A program made the translations under genes and the position numbers. A model generated the notes under the pieces. It worked only from the letters and a program-made list of their open reading frames with translations, ran no database searches and had not been told where the DNA came from. Shown in pieces: positions 1-6,843 of a DNA stretch of 23,715 bases (its first letter is position 1; every line of letters begins with the position of its first letter). The stretch covers positions 1 through 23,715 of the IMG/VR virus record IMGVR_UViG_3300048839_000691, one strand, 5' to 3'. This DNA comes from a virus.

Positions 1-1
1 G

Positions 2-1156
2 TTAGAAAGTGCTATAACTTTCTACAAAGTAATTGCTTAGATTGTTTTTAAGCAATGGCGTATCAACCACTGCGCGAAGGAAGATCCCTCGCGCCCCGTT
101 CAAGTCTCGATCTAGGATCTTGCCGGTGGAATCCTTAATGATTCGACTTCCGCCAAGATTGGGAACGATTTCGCCTGTCCAGCTTACAGTTTTGCTGGTA
201 TAGGCTTCGTTTGTTTCGATGACAATCTTTCCAGCTTCAAACGCCTTGTGGTTCAAGAATAGCTTAAAGCGGTAGTGAGCCAACCCAAGCATTTGCCGAA
301 CCGACTTCGAGCGTATGCGCCGCTTTGCCTTCTGTGACATCTGGCTAGTCTCAAACGACGGCAACAGAATAATATCGAAGTTATCAACCAGGAATCGAGC
401 GGCCTTATGATGGAGTTCATCCACTTTGCTACGAATCTTTCGACGTAGCCGATCCGCTGCAATCTGCATTGACTTCTTCTTTCGTTTGTTTGCCTTGCTC
501 ATTCGAGAAATTAGGTCATCAAGACGAAAGCACATTTTCTGTATGGTCAAGTTGGCATCGATGCCAACTTTTCCGAAGCTTGATTCCGAAAAGAATGTTT
601 GAAACGTCCGCACTCCAGGATCGAGAGCTACGACGCGGGCTTGGTTCTCACCGTTGCTTCGTAGACTATCGAAGGGGACTGTCAAGTAGTAGCGACCATA
701 GCCGCGCACTAGCCGACAATCCCCAAATTCTTGTGGCAACTGCTCCCCATAGCGCAGGTTGCCAAGTATCGTGTAGTAGATTCCTTCGGCTTTTACTGCG
801 GCCTTCGGAATGTAGCACGATTGAACTGGGTTCTTGCGACTCCGAAAACTCACCTGATTAATACTGCCGTGCTTGGTATATTTCTTCTTTGCCTCACGCA
901 CAGCAATACAGGCGTCACGCACAGCGATTGACTTGATCTGGTAAGGCACGTCGTCACAGAATTCCGGTAGCGAATCCAGCAATTCTCCTTTGATTGCTTT
1001 CCAGTTCGCTTTAGTTCCAGGTTGACGCAAGTGCTCCACGGTCTGATTGTAGACATACCGTGCCACTCCAAACCACCGGTCAATCATCCGCTCCTGTTGC
1101 TTCGTTAGATAGAGCCGGATCTTCCTTGATTTCTTTACTGTAGCGCCGCAGTCCAT
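2..1156 (-). CDS. tnpB: TnpB RNA-guided nuclease of an IS607-type element
   Basis: This is a 384-residue TnpB, the RuvC-fold nuclease that uses a guide RNA made from the element's end and is thought to help keep the element in place. The three RuvC acidic residues are visible: D179 in VVALDPG, E269 in LLPSFET and D351 in DRDLNGARG. An N-terminal helical region with KKSRKIRLYLTKQQ is typical of the family. The usual CxxC...CxxC zinc finger between RuvC II and III is absent: residues 318-350 (AYTSKTVSWTGEIVPNLGG and onward) contain no cysteine, which I believe is a lineage trait. The start at 1156 was chosen over the longer in-frame extension because the protein family begins there; it gives a 77-bp overlap with the recombinase gene, normal for IS607. 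Catalytically it looks intact. Confidence 0.9.
   Translation of the reverse strand: MDCGATVKKSRKIRLYLTKQQERMIDRWFGVARYVYNQTVEHLRQPGTKANWKAIKGELLDSLPEFCDDVPYQIKSIAVRDACIAVREAKKKYTKHGSINQVSFRSRKNPVQSCYIPKAAVKAEGIYYTILGNLRYGEQLPQEFGDCRLVRGYGRYYLTVPFDSLRSNGENQARVVALDPGVRTFQTFFSESSFGKVGIDANLTIQKMCFRLDDLISRMSKANKRKKKSMQIAADRLRRKIRSKVDELHHKAARFLVDNFDIILLPSFETSQMSQKAKRRIRSKSVRQMLGLAHYRFKLFLNHKAFEAGKIVIETNEAYTSKTVSWTGEIVPNLGGSRIIKDSTGKILDRDLNGARGIFLRAVVDTPLLKNNLSNYFVESYSTF
3..24. repeat. Hairpin at the tnpB stop codon
   Basis: Two 8-base arms (TAGAAAGT at 3-10 and ACTTTCTA at 17-24) flank a 6-base loop and overlap the tnpB stop codon. In TnpB elements the guide RNA is made from the 3' end of tnpB and the adjacent element end, so this may be part of that RNA, but most of the region lies outside the window. 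Confidence 0.4.
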
Positions 1157-1676
1157 TGACTCTAGCACCGAAGACAGTAACGATGGCGAGAAGATCGGCA
1201 ACGAGTTCTTGCTGTGGGCTGTGGTCAATTCCGTTAAGAACCACGATTGCCCCACCGTTGCGCTTGACCATCCATTCGATGAGATCAAAGCCGAATCTTG
1301 CAAGTCTATCTTTGTGGGCAACAACAAGCATGAGCTTATCGCCTTGCATAAGTCGCTCCAGTATGGCAAGCAAGCCTTTCCGTTTGAAGTTGAGGCCACT
1401 TCCGATGTCTGTAACAACTTCTGCGTCAGGGTAGGAGGATAGAAGTCGATCTCGTTGTCGAGGCAAGTCGTTTGACTGGTGACGGCTACTGACTCTTGCA
1501 TAGCAAATAACGGTAGCTGGTGAGCTACTCCTGATATACCCGTCAACGTCGAACAATCTTTGACCCGCATCATTTCGTATCGATCCTATCTTTCCCTCGT
1601 CCGCATACTTTCGCAATGTCGTGTTGGACATCCCCAACCGCTTCATTGCAATCCGTAATGGTACATAATTTGTCAT
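1080..1676 (-). CDS. tnpA: IS607-type serine recombinase (transposase TnpA)
   Basis: This 198-residue small serine recombinase moves the element through a serine-DNA intermediate. Residues 5-48 form a MerR-like helix-turn-helix (LRIAMKRLGMSNTTLRKYADEG), which in this family precedes the catalytic domain, the reverse of classical resolvases. The catalytic motif YARVSS places the nucleophile at S63. It is followed by the conserved DLPRQRDRL segment and by AHKDRLARFGFDLIEW. The length is normal for the family and no frame damage is seen. It is transcribed ahead of tnpB and overlaps it by 77 bp. A promoter lies just upstream at 1685-1714. Confidence 0.92.
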   Translation of the reverse strand: MTNYVPLRIAMKRLGMSNTTLRKYADEGKIGSIRNDAGQRLFDVDGYIRSSSPATVICYARVSSRHQSNDLPRQRDRLLSSYPDAEVVTDIGSGLNFKRKGLLAILERLMQGDKLMLVVAHKDRLARFGFDLIEWMVKRNGGAIVVLNGIDHSPQQELVADLLAIVTVFGARVNGLRRYSKEIKEDPALSNEATGADD

Positions 1677-1684
1677 ACGAGAGA

Positions 1685-1714
1685 ATTATAGCATACTATA
1701 GCGAATTATGGCAA
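1685..1714 (-). promoter_or_regulatory. Promoter of the IS607 recombinase gene
   Basis: On the minus strand TTGCCA (1714-1709) and TATAAT (1690-1685) are separated by 18 bp, about 10 bp upstream of the recombinase start. Three near-copies of the motif AATTATAGC / ACTATAGC / AATTATGGC lie across it and could be binding sites for the recombinase, which would allow self-regulation (inference). Confidence 0.6.
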
Positions 1715-1916
1715 ATCGACGTTCTGCTAGTAACCTTTGACCATCACCCAACCATGTGGCCGTAGCGTTTTGCGCTTTGCCAGCCGGCTGGCCACTACCA
1801 GCCCCTGTTGAAAACTCACCGTGTAAATCCGAAATTGCGCCATCTGCTGATGGGGCGTCGTCATGGGTGGTGGTGGTGTGGCTACTGGTCAAGGTTCTGG
1901 GTGGGCTTTCAATCAT
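1686..1916 (-). pseudogene. Small gene after dnaB, cut by the IS607 insertion
   Basis: A reading frame begins with ATG at 1916, overlapping the dnaB stop as ATGATTGA, the arrangement expected of a translationally coupled next gene. It encodes a Thr/Ser/Gly-rich, low-complexity start (MIESPPRTLTSSHTTTTHDD...) and then runs into the insertion element, where its last ~15-20 codons are element sequence. Its true C-terminus would lie on the other side of the element, outside the window. No family is recognised. It could also be a chance frame, since its composition is not strongly protein-like. Confidence 0.4.
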
Positions 1917-3279
1917 GGTTCAGCTCCGTTCGGGTAATGTCCAGGTCATGGAACGTGGTCAACTCTTTGCGGAAAAACAGGCTGGCCGTGCCGGTTGCGC
2001 CGTTGCGGTGCTTGGCCACGATGAAATCGGCGATGCCGGCGCGGTCGGTGTCGGGGATGTAGTACTCTTCGCGATAGATGAACATCACTACATCCGAATC
2101 CTCTTCAATGGCGCCGGAAGCACGCAGGTCGCTGAGCATCGGCCGCTTGTCAGAGCGGGATTCGACGCCGCGGCTCAGTTGGCTGAGCGCAATCACGGGG
2201 ATGTTGAGTTCGCGCGCCAGCGCCTTGAGTCCCTTCGAGATGGCGCTGACCTCCAGGTGATTGTTCTCGCCACGCTCGACACTCTTCATGAGCTGCATGT
2301 AATCGACAATCAGCAGGTCGAGCCCCTCTTCGGCCCACCGCCGGCGGGCGCGGGTGCGAATGTCAGTGATGGTCAAGCCGGGGCTGTCGTCAATCCAGAT
2401 GCGTTGGCGTGATAGGTCGTTGGCGGCCTCGCTGAGTGCAACCCACTCGTGATCGTCAATCTTGCCCAGACGCAGCCGGGTGCTGTCAATCCGACTGAGC
2501 GAGGCCAGCCAGCGCTCGGCGGCTTGGCTGTCGCTCATCTCCAAGCTGAAAATAGCCACGCGTGCACCCACGAGCCGGGCCGCATTCAGGGCAAAGGCAA
2601 AGGCGGCTGCGGACTTGCCCATACTTGGGCGGGCGGCGAGGGTGATCATGTCCCCGCGCTGGAAGCCGCCCAGCAGGTTGTCGATGTCACGGAAGCCGCA
2701 AGGCACGCCCGGCGGTTTGCCTTCGGTCGCAATGACCCCCAGGTAATCAATCACGCGCCGGGTCACGACACTGATATGCTCTAACATCTTGCCTCCCCGC
2801 TGTGCACCCACAGCGAACAGTAATTCCTGAGCGACATCAAGCAACGTGTCAGGATTGTTGCTCTCGTCATAGCCGATCTTGGCAATCTCCCCGCCGGCGG
2901 CAATCAGCCGGCGACGGAGGGCGGTGACCGCGACCGCTTTGGCGTAGTGGGCGGCGTAGAAGGCGGTTGGGGTCGCAGAGAGCAGCCCGGTCAGGTAGGC
3001 GGGGGTGACCTCCGCCAGCCGGCCGGTGCGCTCCAGTTCCTCTTGCAGCAACACGAAATCAACGGGGTCGCGACGTTCGTTCAACGCCAGCATAGCCTCG
3101 TAGATCCAGGCGTTGCGCTCCCGGAAGAAGTCCGCCGGCTGCACGATAGCGCTCACCTCGTGGATGGCGTCAGGGTTCAGTAGGCACGAGCCGAGCACGG
3201 CCGTTTCGCTGTCGATGCTGGCGGGGATCGCGCTAGCCGGGGGGTAGGCCGTTGGCGACGCGCCATTTCTTGTACTCAT
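1909..3279 (-). CDS. dnaB: Replicative DNA helicase, DnaB family
   Basis: This is a phage-encoded replicative helicase that unwinds DNA 5' to 3' as a hexameric ring at the fork. Numbering from the GTG at 3282 (457 residues), residues 23-120 form the DnaB N-terminal domain (IDSETAVLGSCLLNPDAI), and residues 195-450 form the RecA-like core. Walker A is ARPSMGKSA (K223) and Walker B is LLIVDYMQL (about 323-331). The segments LSQLSRGVESRSDKRPMLSDL and GAIEEDSDVVMFIYR match helicase motifs 3 and 4. The length is typical. The frame also allows GTG at 3282; ATG at 3279 is preferred because it has AGGAG at a good distance. It overlaps the upstream initiator gene by about 47 bp, so the two are probably co-translated as a replication pair. 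No inactivating change is seen. Confidence 0.96.
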   Translation of the reverse strand: MSTRNGASPTAYPPASAIPASIDSETAVLGSCLLNPDAIHEVSAIVQPADFFRERNAWIYEAMLALNERRDPVDFVLLQEELERTGRLAEVTPAYLTGLLSATPTAFYAAHYAKAVAVTALRRRLIAAGGEIAKIGYDESNNPDTLLDVAQELLFAVGAQRGGKMLEHISVVTRRVIDYLGVIATEGKPPGVPCGFRDIDNLLGGFQRGDMITLAARPSMGKSAAAFAFALNAARLVGARVAIFSLEMSDSQAAERWLASLSRIDSTRLRLGKIDDHEWVALSEAANDLSRQRIWIDDSPGLTITDIRTRARRRWAEEGLDLLIVDYMQLMKSVERGENNHLEVSAISKGLKALARELNIPVIALSQLSRGVESRSDKRPMLSDLRASGAIEEDSDVVMFIYREEYYIPDTDRAGIADFIVAKHRNGATGTASLFFRKELTTFHDLDITRTELNHD

Positions 3280-4342
3280 CACGTAGCTCCTTTTCTGTCT
3301 TGTCGGTTTTGATCATCACGGACGGCAGGTGGTTGGTGTGGTAGGTGCGCAGCAACCAATCGGGTAGTTTCATGTCGAGCAGCGCGCCGTTGGCCGGCGT
3401 CGCGCCGTTGCCGTTGCGGGCGTGGGCGGCGTGGCGGTGGGTGGGCAGCCGCTGGGGGTCGCGGTACCAGTCGAGCATTCCGCCGACGTTCTTCGGGTTG
3501 TGGCCGGCGGCGTGCCAGGCCGTGACGACATCGCGCCAGCGTCCCAAGTCGCTGGCCGCTTTCATGATGTCATCTTGCAGCGGGGCGGTCAGCCGGAACT
3601 CGCGCGGGCTGAATCGCTCGTAGTAGACTTCGACCGCGGTTGCGCCCTCGCCGGCGGGAATGTAACCTTCGACCAACTTGCGCGGGTCGAAGTGGGCATG
3701 GCCGCGGATGGCCGGCTGGCGGGAACGTCGCGCCGCTGGCTTGTCGTGGATTCCGTTCGTGCGCGGTGGGTCGAAGGATTCCTCGTCAGCGTGAGCGACA
3801 GCGCGGGTGAGGGTCGGCGTGGGGTCCGATGGCGGGTCGGCGTCGCGATCGCGCGTAGAACTCCCCCCCACGCCTTCTTCTTTACTAATAGATTCATCTT
3901 TAGATGAATCTTCTTTATTATTACGGTCCGTGTTTACCGGATACGGTTCAGCCGTATCCGGTTCAGCCGTATCCGGTTTTTCAGGAAGTGGCTCCTCTGT
4001 AATCTGTTCGTTAGGCGTGTCCGGTTCGCTGGGTTGCGGTTTTTCGTACACCTCGTAGATGGTTTCGCCGATTGTGCCGTCGAGTTTCCGCTCGGTTTCG
4101 CGGATGATGTAACCGGCTGCGATCAACTCGTTGAGGATGCGATAAGCCTTGTCGCGTCCCATGTTGCCAGCCCGCCGTAGGTCGGTGATCTGGATCTTCC
4201 AGCTATCCGGTTTGACCAGGACGTATGCGAGTACGCCCCTGGCCTCAAAACTAAGGCGATCATCTTCCATTGCGTGGCGGTTGATCAGCCTGTACGGGTT
4301 ATCTTTATCTTTGGGTGATCGTTGTATGGTGCGCTTTGCCAT
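3233..4342 (-). CDS. Winged-helix replication initiator-like protein
   Basis: This 369-residue protein has an N-terminal winged-helix domain (about residues 13-80: NPYRLINRHAMEDDRLSFEARG, then ITDLRRAGNMGRDKAYRILNELIAAGYI) of the kind found in phage replisome organisers and RepA-like initiators. The middle (about 95-185) is an acidic, Pro/Thr/Ser-rich linker containing the peptide repeat EPDTAEPDTAEP. The C-terminal part has WRDVVTAWHAAGHNPKNVGGMLDWYRD, resembling a DnaD-like helical tail, and ends in a basic segment. The start at 4342 is preceded by GGAGAAACGAAGATCA; a longer upstream frame would run over the parS site and is rejected. It lies directly before dnaB, so the likely job is origin binding and helicase loading (inference). 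The linker DNA carries an iteron and AT-rich block described separately. Confidence 0.8.
   Translation of the reverse strand: MAKRTIQRSPKDKDNPYRLINRHAMEDDRLSFEARGVLAYVLVKPDSWKIQITDLRRAGNMGRDKAYRILNELIAAGYIIRETERKLDGTIGETIYEVYEKPQPSEPDTPNEQITEEPLPEKPDTAEPDTAEPYPVNTDRNNKEDSSKDESISKEEGVGGSSTRDRDADPPSDPTPTLTRAVAHADEESFDPPRTNGIHDKPAARRSRQPAIRGHAHFDPRKLVEGYIPAGEGATAVEVYYERFSPREFRLTAPLQDDIMKAASDLGRWRDVVTAWHAAGHNPKNVGGMLDWYRDPQRLPTHRHAAHARNGNGATPANGALLDMKLPDWLLRTYHTNHLPSVMIKTDKTEKELRDEYKKWRVANGLPPG
3876..3976. other. Candidate replication origin inside the initiator gene
   Basis: Three copies of the 10-mer CCGTATCCGG (3937-3946 inverted, 3952-3961 and 3967-3976 direct) are spaced by the same 5-mer TTCAG, giving a 15-bp period. 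Next to them lies an AT-rich stretch (about 3876-3933) containing a 20-bp inverted repeat with 9-base arms GATTCATCT / AGATGAATC at 3891-3910. Degenerate copies (GTGTCCGGTTC near 4018 and CTATCCGGTTT near 4202) flank the array. Iterons beside an AT-rich unwinding element inside the initiator gene is the layout of the lambda origin. The same bases also encode a repetitive EPDTA linker, so the repeat could be coding-driven. Confidence 0.5.
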
Positions 4343-4364
4343 TGATCTTCGTTTCTCCGTTCTT

Positions 4365-4384
4365 GATGTTTCACGTGAAACATC
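4365..4384. promoter_or_regulatory. parS centromere site 1
   Basis: Positions 4367-4382 read TGTTTCACGTGAAACA, an exact match to the conserved bacterial parS core bound by chromosomal ParB; the palindrome is perfect over 20 bp (4365-4384). It lies in the 46-bp gap between the nuclease and initiator genes, the longest gap within the otherwise tightly packed leftward operon. No parA is seen nearby. Confidence 0.85.
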
Positions 4385-4388
4385 CGTT

Positions 4389-4853
4389 CTACAAGCTGTC
4401 CACCCGCTCGGCAATCCGCTCGAACTCGTCGAGCGGGACCAACAAGCCATGCGTGTGGTAATCCTTGTTCGGTATCTTGCGCAGTGGATAGGTCGCTTTC
4501 CACCGCGCAAGCTCCCTGCGTAGCGCCGGCATGGCCACGATGTAAATCGTCTCGGGGCCGGGCACGTAGTAGATGAGGTAATCGGCCTCGGAGGCGTAGG
4601 CCCAACCGGCCTTGCGGATGGTGTCCACGCTCACGGTCTCGACAAAGGCGTTGCCGGTGCTGGCTGCGGTCGCGTCGGTTTTGTACTCGACTTTGAAGTG
4701 ACCGCCAGGCCGGGAAAACACTCGGTCAATCCCGCAACGCTGCTCGATGCGGGTGGCGTGGCGGATGGTGTACCACTTGGCGAAGTAGGCATCGAGCCGG
4801 GCCTCGCCGTCGGCGCCGGCGTGTAGCTGGGTGGTGAAGTCGTAGACGGTCAT
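4389..4853 (-). CDS. Predicted PD-(D/E)XK-type nuclease
   Basis: This is a 154-residue protein. The segment CGIDRVFSRPGGHFKVEYKTD (about residues 40-60) supplies D43 and the E56-x-K58 pair of a PD-(D/E)XK nuclease core. E17 or E36 could be the early acidic residue. The rest alternates strands and helices (ADYLIYYVPGPETIYIVAMPALRREL). Such small nucleases in phage replication operons often resolve branched DNA or process ends; the exact substrate here is unknown. ATG at 4853 follows GAGGAG at a normal distance, and a longer upstream frame has no good start. The next gene upstream ends only about 10 bp away. The nuclease call rests on a short motif and is moderate. Confidence 0.55.
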   Translation of the reverse strand: MTVYDFTTQLHAGADGEARLDAYFAKWYTIRHATRIEQRCGIDRVFSRPGGHFKVEYKTDATAASTGNAFVETVSVDTIRKAGWAYASEADYLIYYVPGPETIYIVAMPALRRELARWKATYPLRKIPNKDYHTHGLLVPLDEFERIAERVDSL

Positions 4854-4863
4854 GGGTTTCTCC

Positions 4864-5112
4864 TCAGTAGGTGAGAAAATGCTCTTTGCCGAGCGCTTTC
4901 TCGGCAGTCTCCATGTCGGGGTGCTCTGGGTGCAAGGCCCAGTAGATTTCAAGCACTCCTTCTAAAACATACCTGAGTTCTTCCCTTTGCTCCCACAGGT
5001 ATTCGTCGTGCCAAGCATGCGCACAAAGACGTGTCATGCGCTCTATCGCATTGGCAGATAACTGGCGCGGCTCGTGGCCTGGCGCCTGAATGATTACGGT
5101 TTCTTGGTTCAT
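4864..5112 (-). CDS. Small hypothetical protein in the replication operon
   Basis: This 82-residue protein begins at ATG 5112, overlapping the stop of the ParB-Dam fusion as ATGA, and is preceded by GGGGAG. An N-terminal strand (ETVIIQAPGHEPRQL) is followed by predicted helices (SANAIERMTRLCAHAWHDEYLWEQREELRYVL is one long amphipathic stretch). No catalytic motif or known family is recognised. The tight coupling with its neighbours supports it as a real gene of the leftward operon. Confidence 0.7.
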   Translation of the reverse strand: MNQETVIIQAPGHEPRQLSANAIERMTRLCAHAWHDEYLWEQREELRYVLEGVLEIYWALHPEHPDMETAEKALGKEHFLTY

Positions 5113-6524
5113 CGGATTGCTCCCCATTCTGAAAACACATCCGCAAACGACTGCGGATCTTTACCTAAGTACCAAATCATCTGATCGCGGTCGAAGCCTT
5201 TGCCATCGGGGCGATCCGGTCGCCAGAACTTGATCCGCCGGCTTAGCAAGCAAACCCGGTGTTCGCTCTGCCACAGCATCCGCGCCCATTGCGGGCTGTT
5301 GGTTGTATTGACTAGCAGCAAGGCTGCCCGCACATTGCCGGCCTCGTACTGCTGGAATAACTTTTCGACCCACGGTAGCGGGTTGGAGTAGGGCGGGTTG
5401 AGCCAAATCCGACCCAACCACGGGTAGCGATCTCGTAGGCTATCGTTGGCCTTGCTGGCGTAGGCCATCGCTCTGATAACCTGCTGAGCCTCGGCGCAAC
5501 TGGCGGGATCAAGGTCGATTTTGCCGAGCACCTTGCGGGCGGCGTCGATGACGTAGCGGGGCGTATACCATTCGTCGCTGTCGGCTTTTTCCTCTTCCGG
5601 CTGCGGTTCCTCGTCACCGGCGACCGGCGTGGCCGGCTCGACAATCGGCGGGGTTGGCTGCGGCTTGTTAATGGTGGGGGCGGGCCGCTTTGCTAGGGCC
5701 ATGAGTTGGCTATCGATCTCATTGACAATCCGGGCATAGTGGCTGTAAGTGAAGATGACGCCCGGCTTGATCGCATCAATGAAGTGACTAAAGGTTGCTT
5801 TGCGCAACCAGTTTACGCGGCGGTGGGCAAGCTCATACTGCGATTCCCCCTCATGCTGCGGAACGAGCCGACCGATGACCCGCCAAACGACGGCGGCCGC
5901 CTCTTCGTCGGTCAACGGTCGGCTGCGGTCGGGGTTGAGCGCCGGTTCGGGTTCGGTGATGGCGGCGATTGTCGGTACGGCGGCGGCGTACTCGCGGGTT
6001 GGGGCGGGCTGCGCACCGATCCGGCTTGTGTTCATGGTGGCAGTTGTACCGTGCTTGGTGGTGTAGGCGCGCTCCTCACTGCGTTCCGTGCGCAGTGAGC
6101 GAACAAAGCTCTCGCTAACGTTGCATCGCCGCGCAATCTCCCGGTTGGACCACTTTCCCCACTCGTCATCGCGCAGCAGCGTCTCGACCGATCTCTGCTT
6201 ATCGGCATTGGTGCGACGTTGCCCGTGATCCGCATTCGCCCCGGCCGCGTGTAAAATGGCATCCCGCCGCGTGCCGGCGCGCACATCGGACGGCAACGAA
6301 CAGCCAGACCCAAACGCCTGGCCCGCCGCGGCATGGCGGTGGAATCCATCCGCCAACCAGTAATCGGAGCCGTCGAAGTAGACGACCACCGCGGGGAACG
6401 GCTTGTAACTGCTATTGCTGCGCATGGCGTCGGCGTACTCGGTCACGGTCTCCTGATTCAACTGGAGCCGCATCTGCGTGCCGCCATTCGCCTTGATTTG
6501 CGTCCACTTGACTAACTCTGTCAC
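5109..6524 (-). CDS. ParB-like domain fused to a phage DNA adenine methyltransferase (Dam)
   Basis: This 471-residue fusion has three parts. Residues 1-90 form a ParB/sulfiredoxin-type domain with the signature LADGFHRHAAA (58-67) in the place of the GERR motif of true ParB. Residues 105-147 hold the conserved RRTNADKQRSVETLL segment and a helix-turn-helix (SNREIARRCNVSESFVRSL). After a Pro-rich linker (about 280-315) comes a phage N6-adenine methyltransferase domain: DEWYTP, KIDLDPAS, and the catalytic NPPY at 376-379 (IWLNPPYS). It probably binds DNA through the HTH and methylates adenine, for protection against host restriction or for replication control (inference). The start is GTG at 6524 behind AAGAGG. 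It heads the leftward operon; the next gene overlaps its stop. Confidence 0.88.
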   Translation of the reverse strand: MTELVKWTQIKANGGTQMRLQLNQETVTEYADAMRSNSSYKPFPAVVVYFDGSDYWLADGFHRHAAAGQAFGSGCSLPSDVRAGTRRDAILHAAGANADHGQRRTNADKQRSVETLLRDDEWGKWSNREIARRCNVSESFVRSLRTERSEERAYTTKHGTTATMNTSRIGAQPAPTREYAAAVPTIAAITEPEPALNPDRSRPLTDEEAAAVVWRVIGRLVPQHEGESQYELAHRRVNWLRKATFSHFIDAIKPGVIFTYSHYARIVNEIDSQLMALAKRPAPTINKPQPTPPIVEPATPVAGDEEPQPEEEKADSDEWYTPRYVIDAARKVLGKIDLDPASCAEAQQVIRAMAYASKANDSLRDRYPWLGRIWLNPPYSNPLPWVEKLFQQYEAGNVRAALLLVNTTNSPQWARMLWQSEHRVCLLSRRIKFWRPDRPDGKGFDRDQMIWYLGKDPQSFADVFSEWGAIR

Positions 6525-6843
6525 TGTCCCTTACCTCTTTCCGTCATCCTCAAAACGTCCACGTAAACCGCTCTCGCTTGACTCTCACCGACTCTCATGG
6601 CACCATCAATTCCTCGCTTTATCCGCCAAGAAAGTCCTATCCGTTAGGAGTCAAACCACATGTTCGTAAGTCGCCACACCTACGCCGCCTTACCCCTTAC
6701 GCCATCCCTCGCCACCGCTCCGACATTCCGCCGATTGCAAAGCCTCTGCAAAGCCGCGACAATCCCCTTCCACGTCTTGTGGTACAATCTCCGAAAACCC
6801 GTTCGCCGCCCTCGTCGCTATCCCAACAGATGAGGATTGACTT
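6525..6843. promoter_or_regulatory. Divergent intergenic region between left operon and integrase
   Basis: This 319-bp gap lies between two divergent genes and should hold promoters for both. The rightward one is visible: an extended -10 (TG-G-TACAAT, 6780-6788) about 55 bp upstream of the integrase start. For the leftward operon only a TTGACT hexamer on the minus strand (near 6655) is seen, without a convincing -10. Short direct repeats occur (GACTCTCA near 6580-6600; GCAAAGCC near 6737-6756). No gene is supported here. The phage attachment site could be here or downstream of the integrase; no core sequence can be named. Confidence 0.55.

Larger units (their letters stand above)
1..1740 (-). 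mobile_element. IS607-family insertion sequence (right end outside window)
   Basis: Two overlapping leftward genes, an IS607-type serine recombinase followed by TnpB, define the element. Its composition is more AT-rich than the flanking phage DNA, and the change falls at about 1715-1745, just upstream of the recombinase promoter. IS607 elements lack terminal inverted repeats and usually make no target duplication, so the end cannot be placed exactly by eye. The other end lies beyond position 1. The element sits directly after dnaB and interrupts a small downstream reading frame. The family and gene order are clear; the 1740 boundary is an estimate. Confidence 0.85.

Noticed and set aside
1756-2412. 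Long rightward frame opposite dnaB
   Set aside because: It is the antisense shadow of dnaB's GC-rich codons and has no ribosome binding site or recognisable domain; the leftward helicase has all its motifs.
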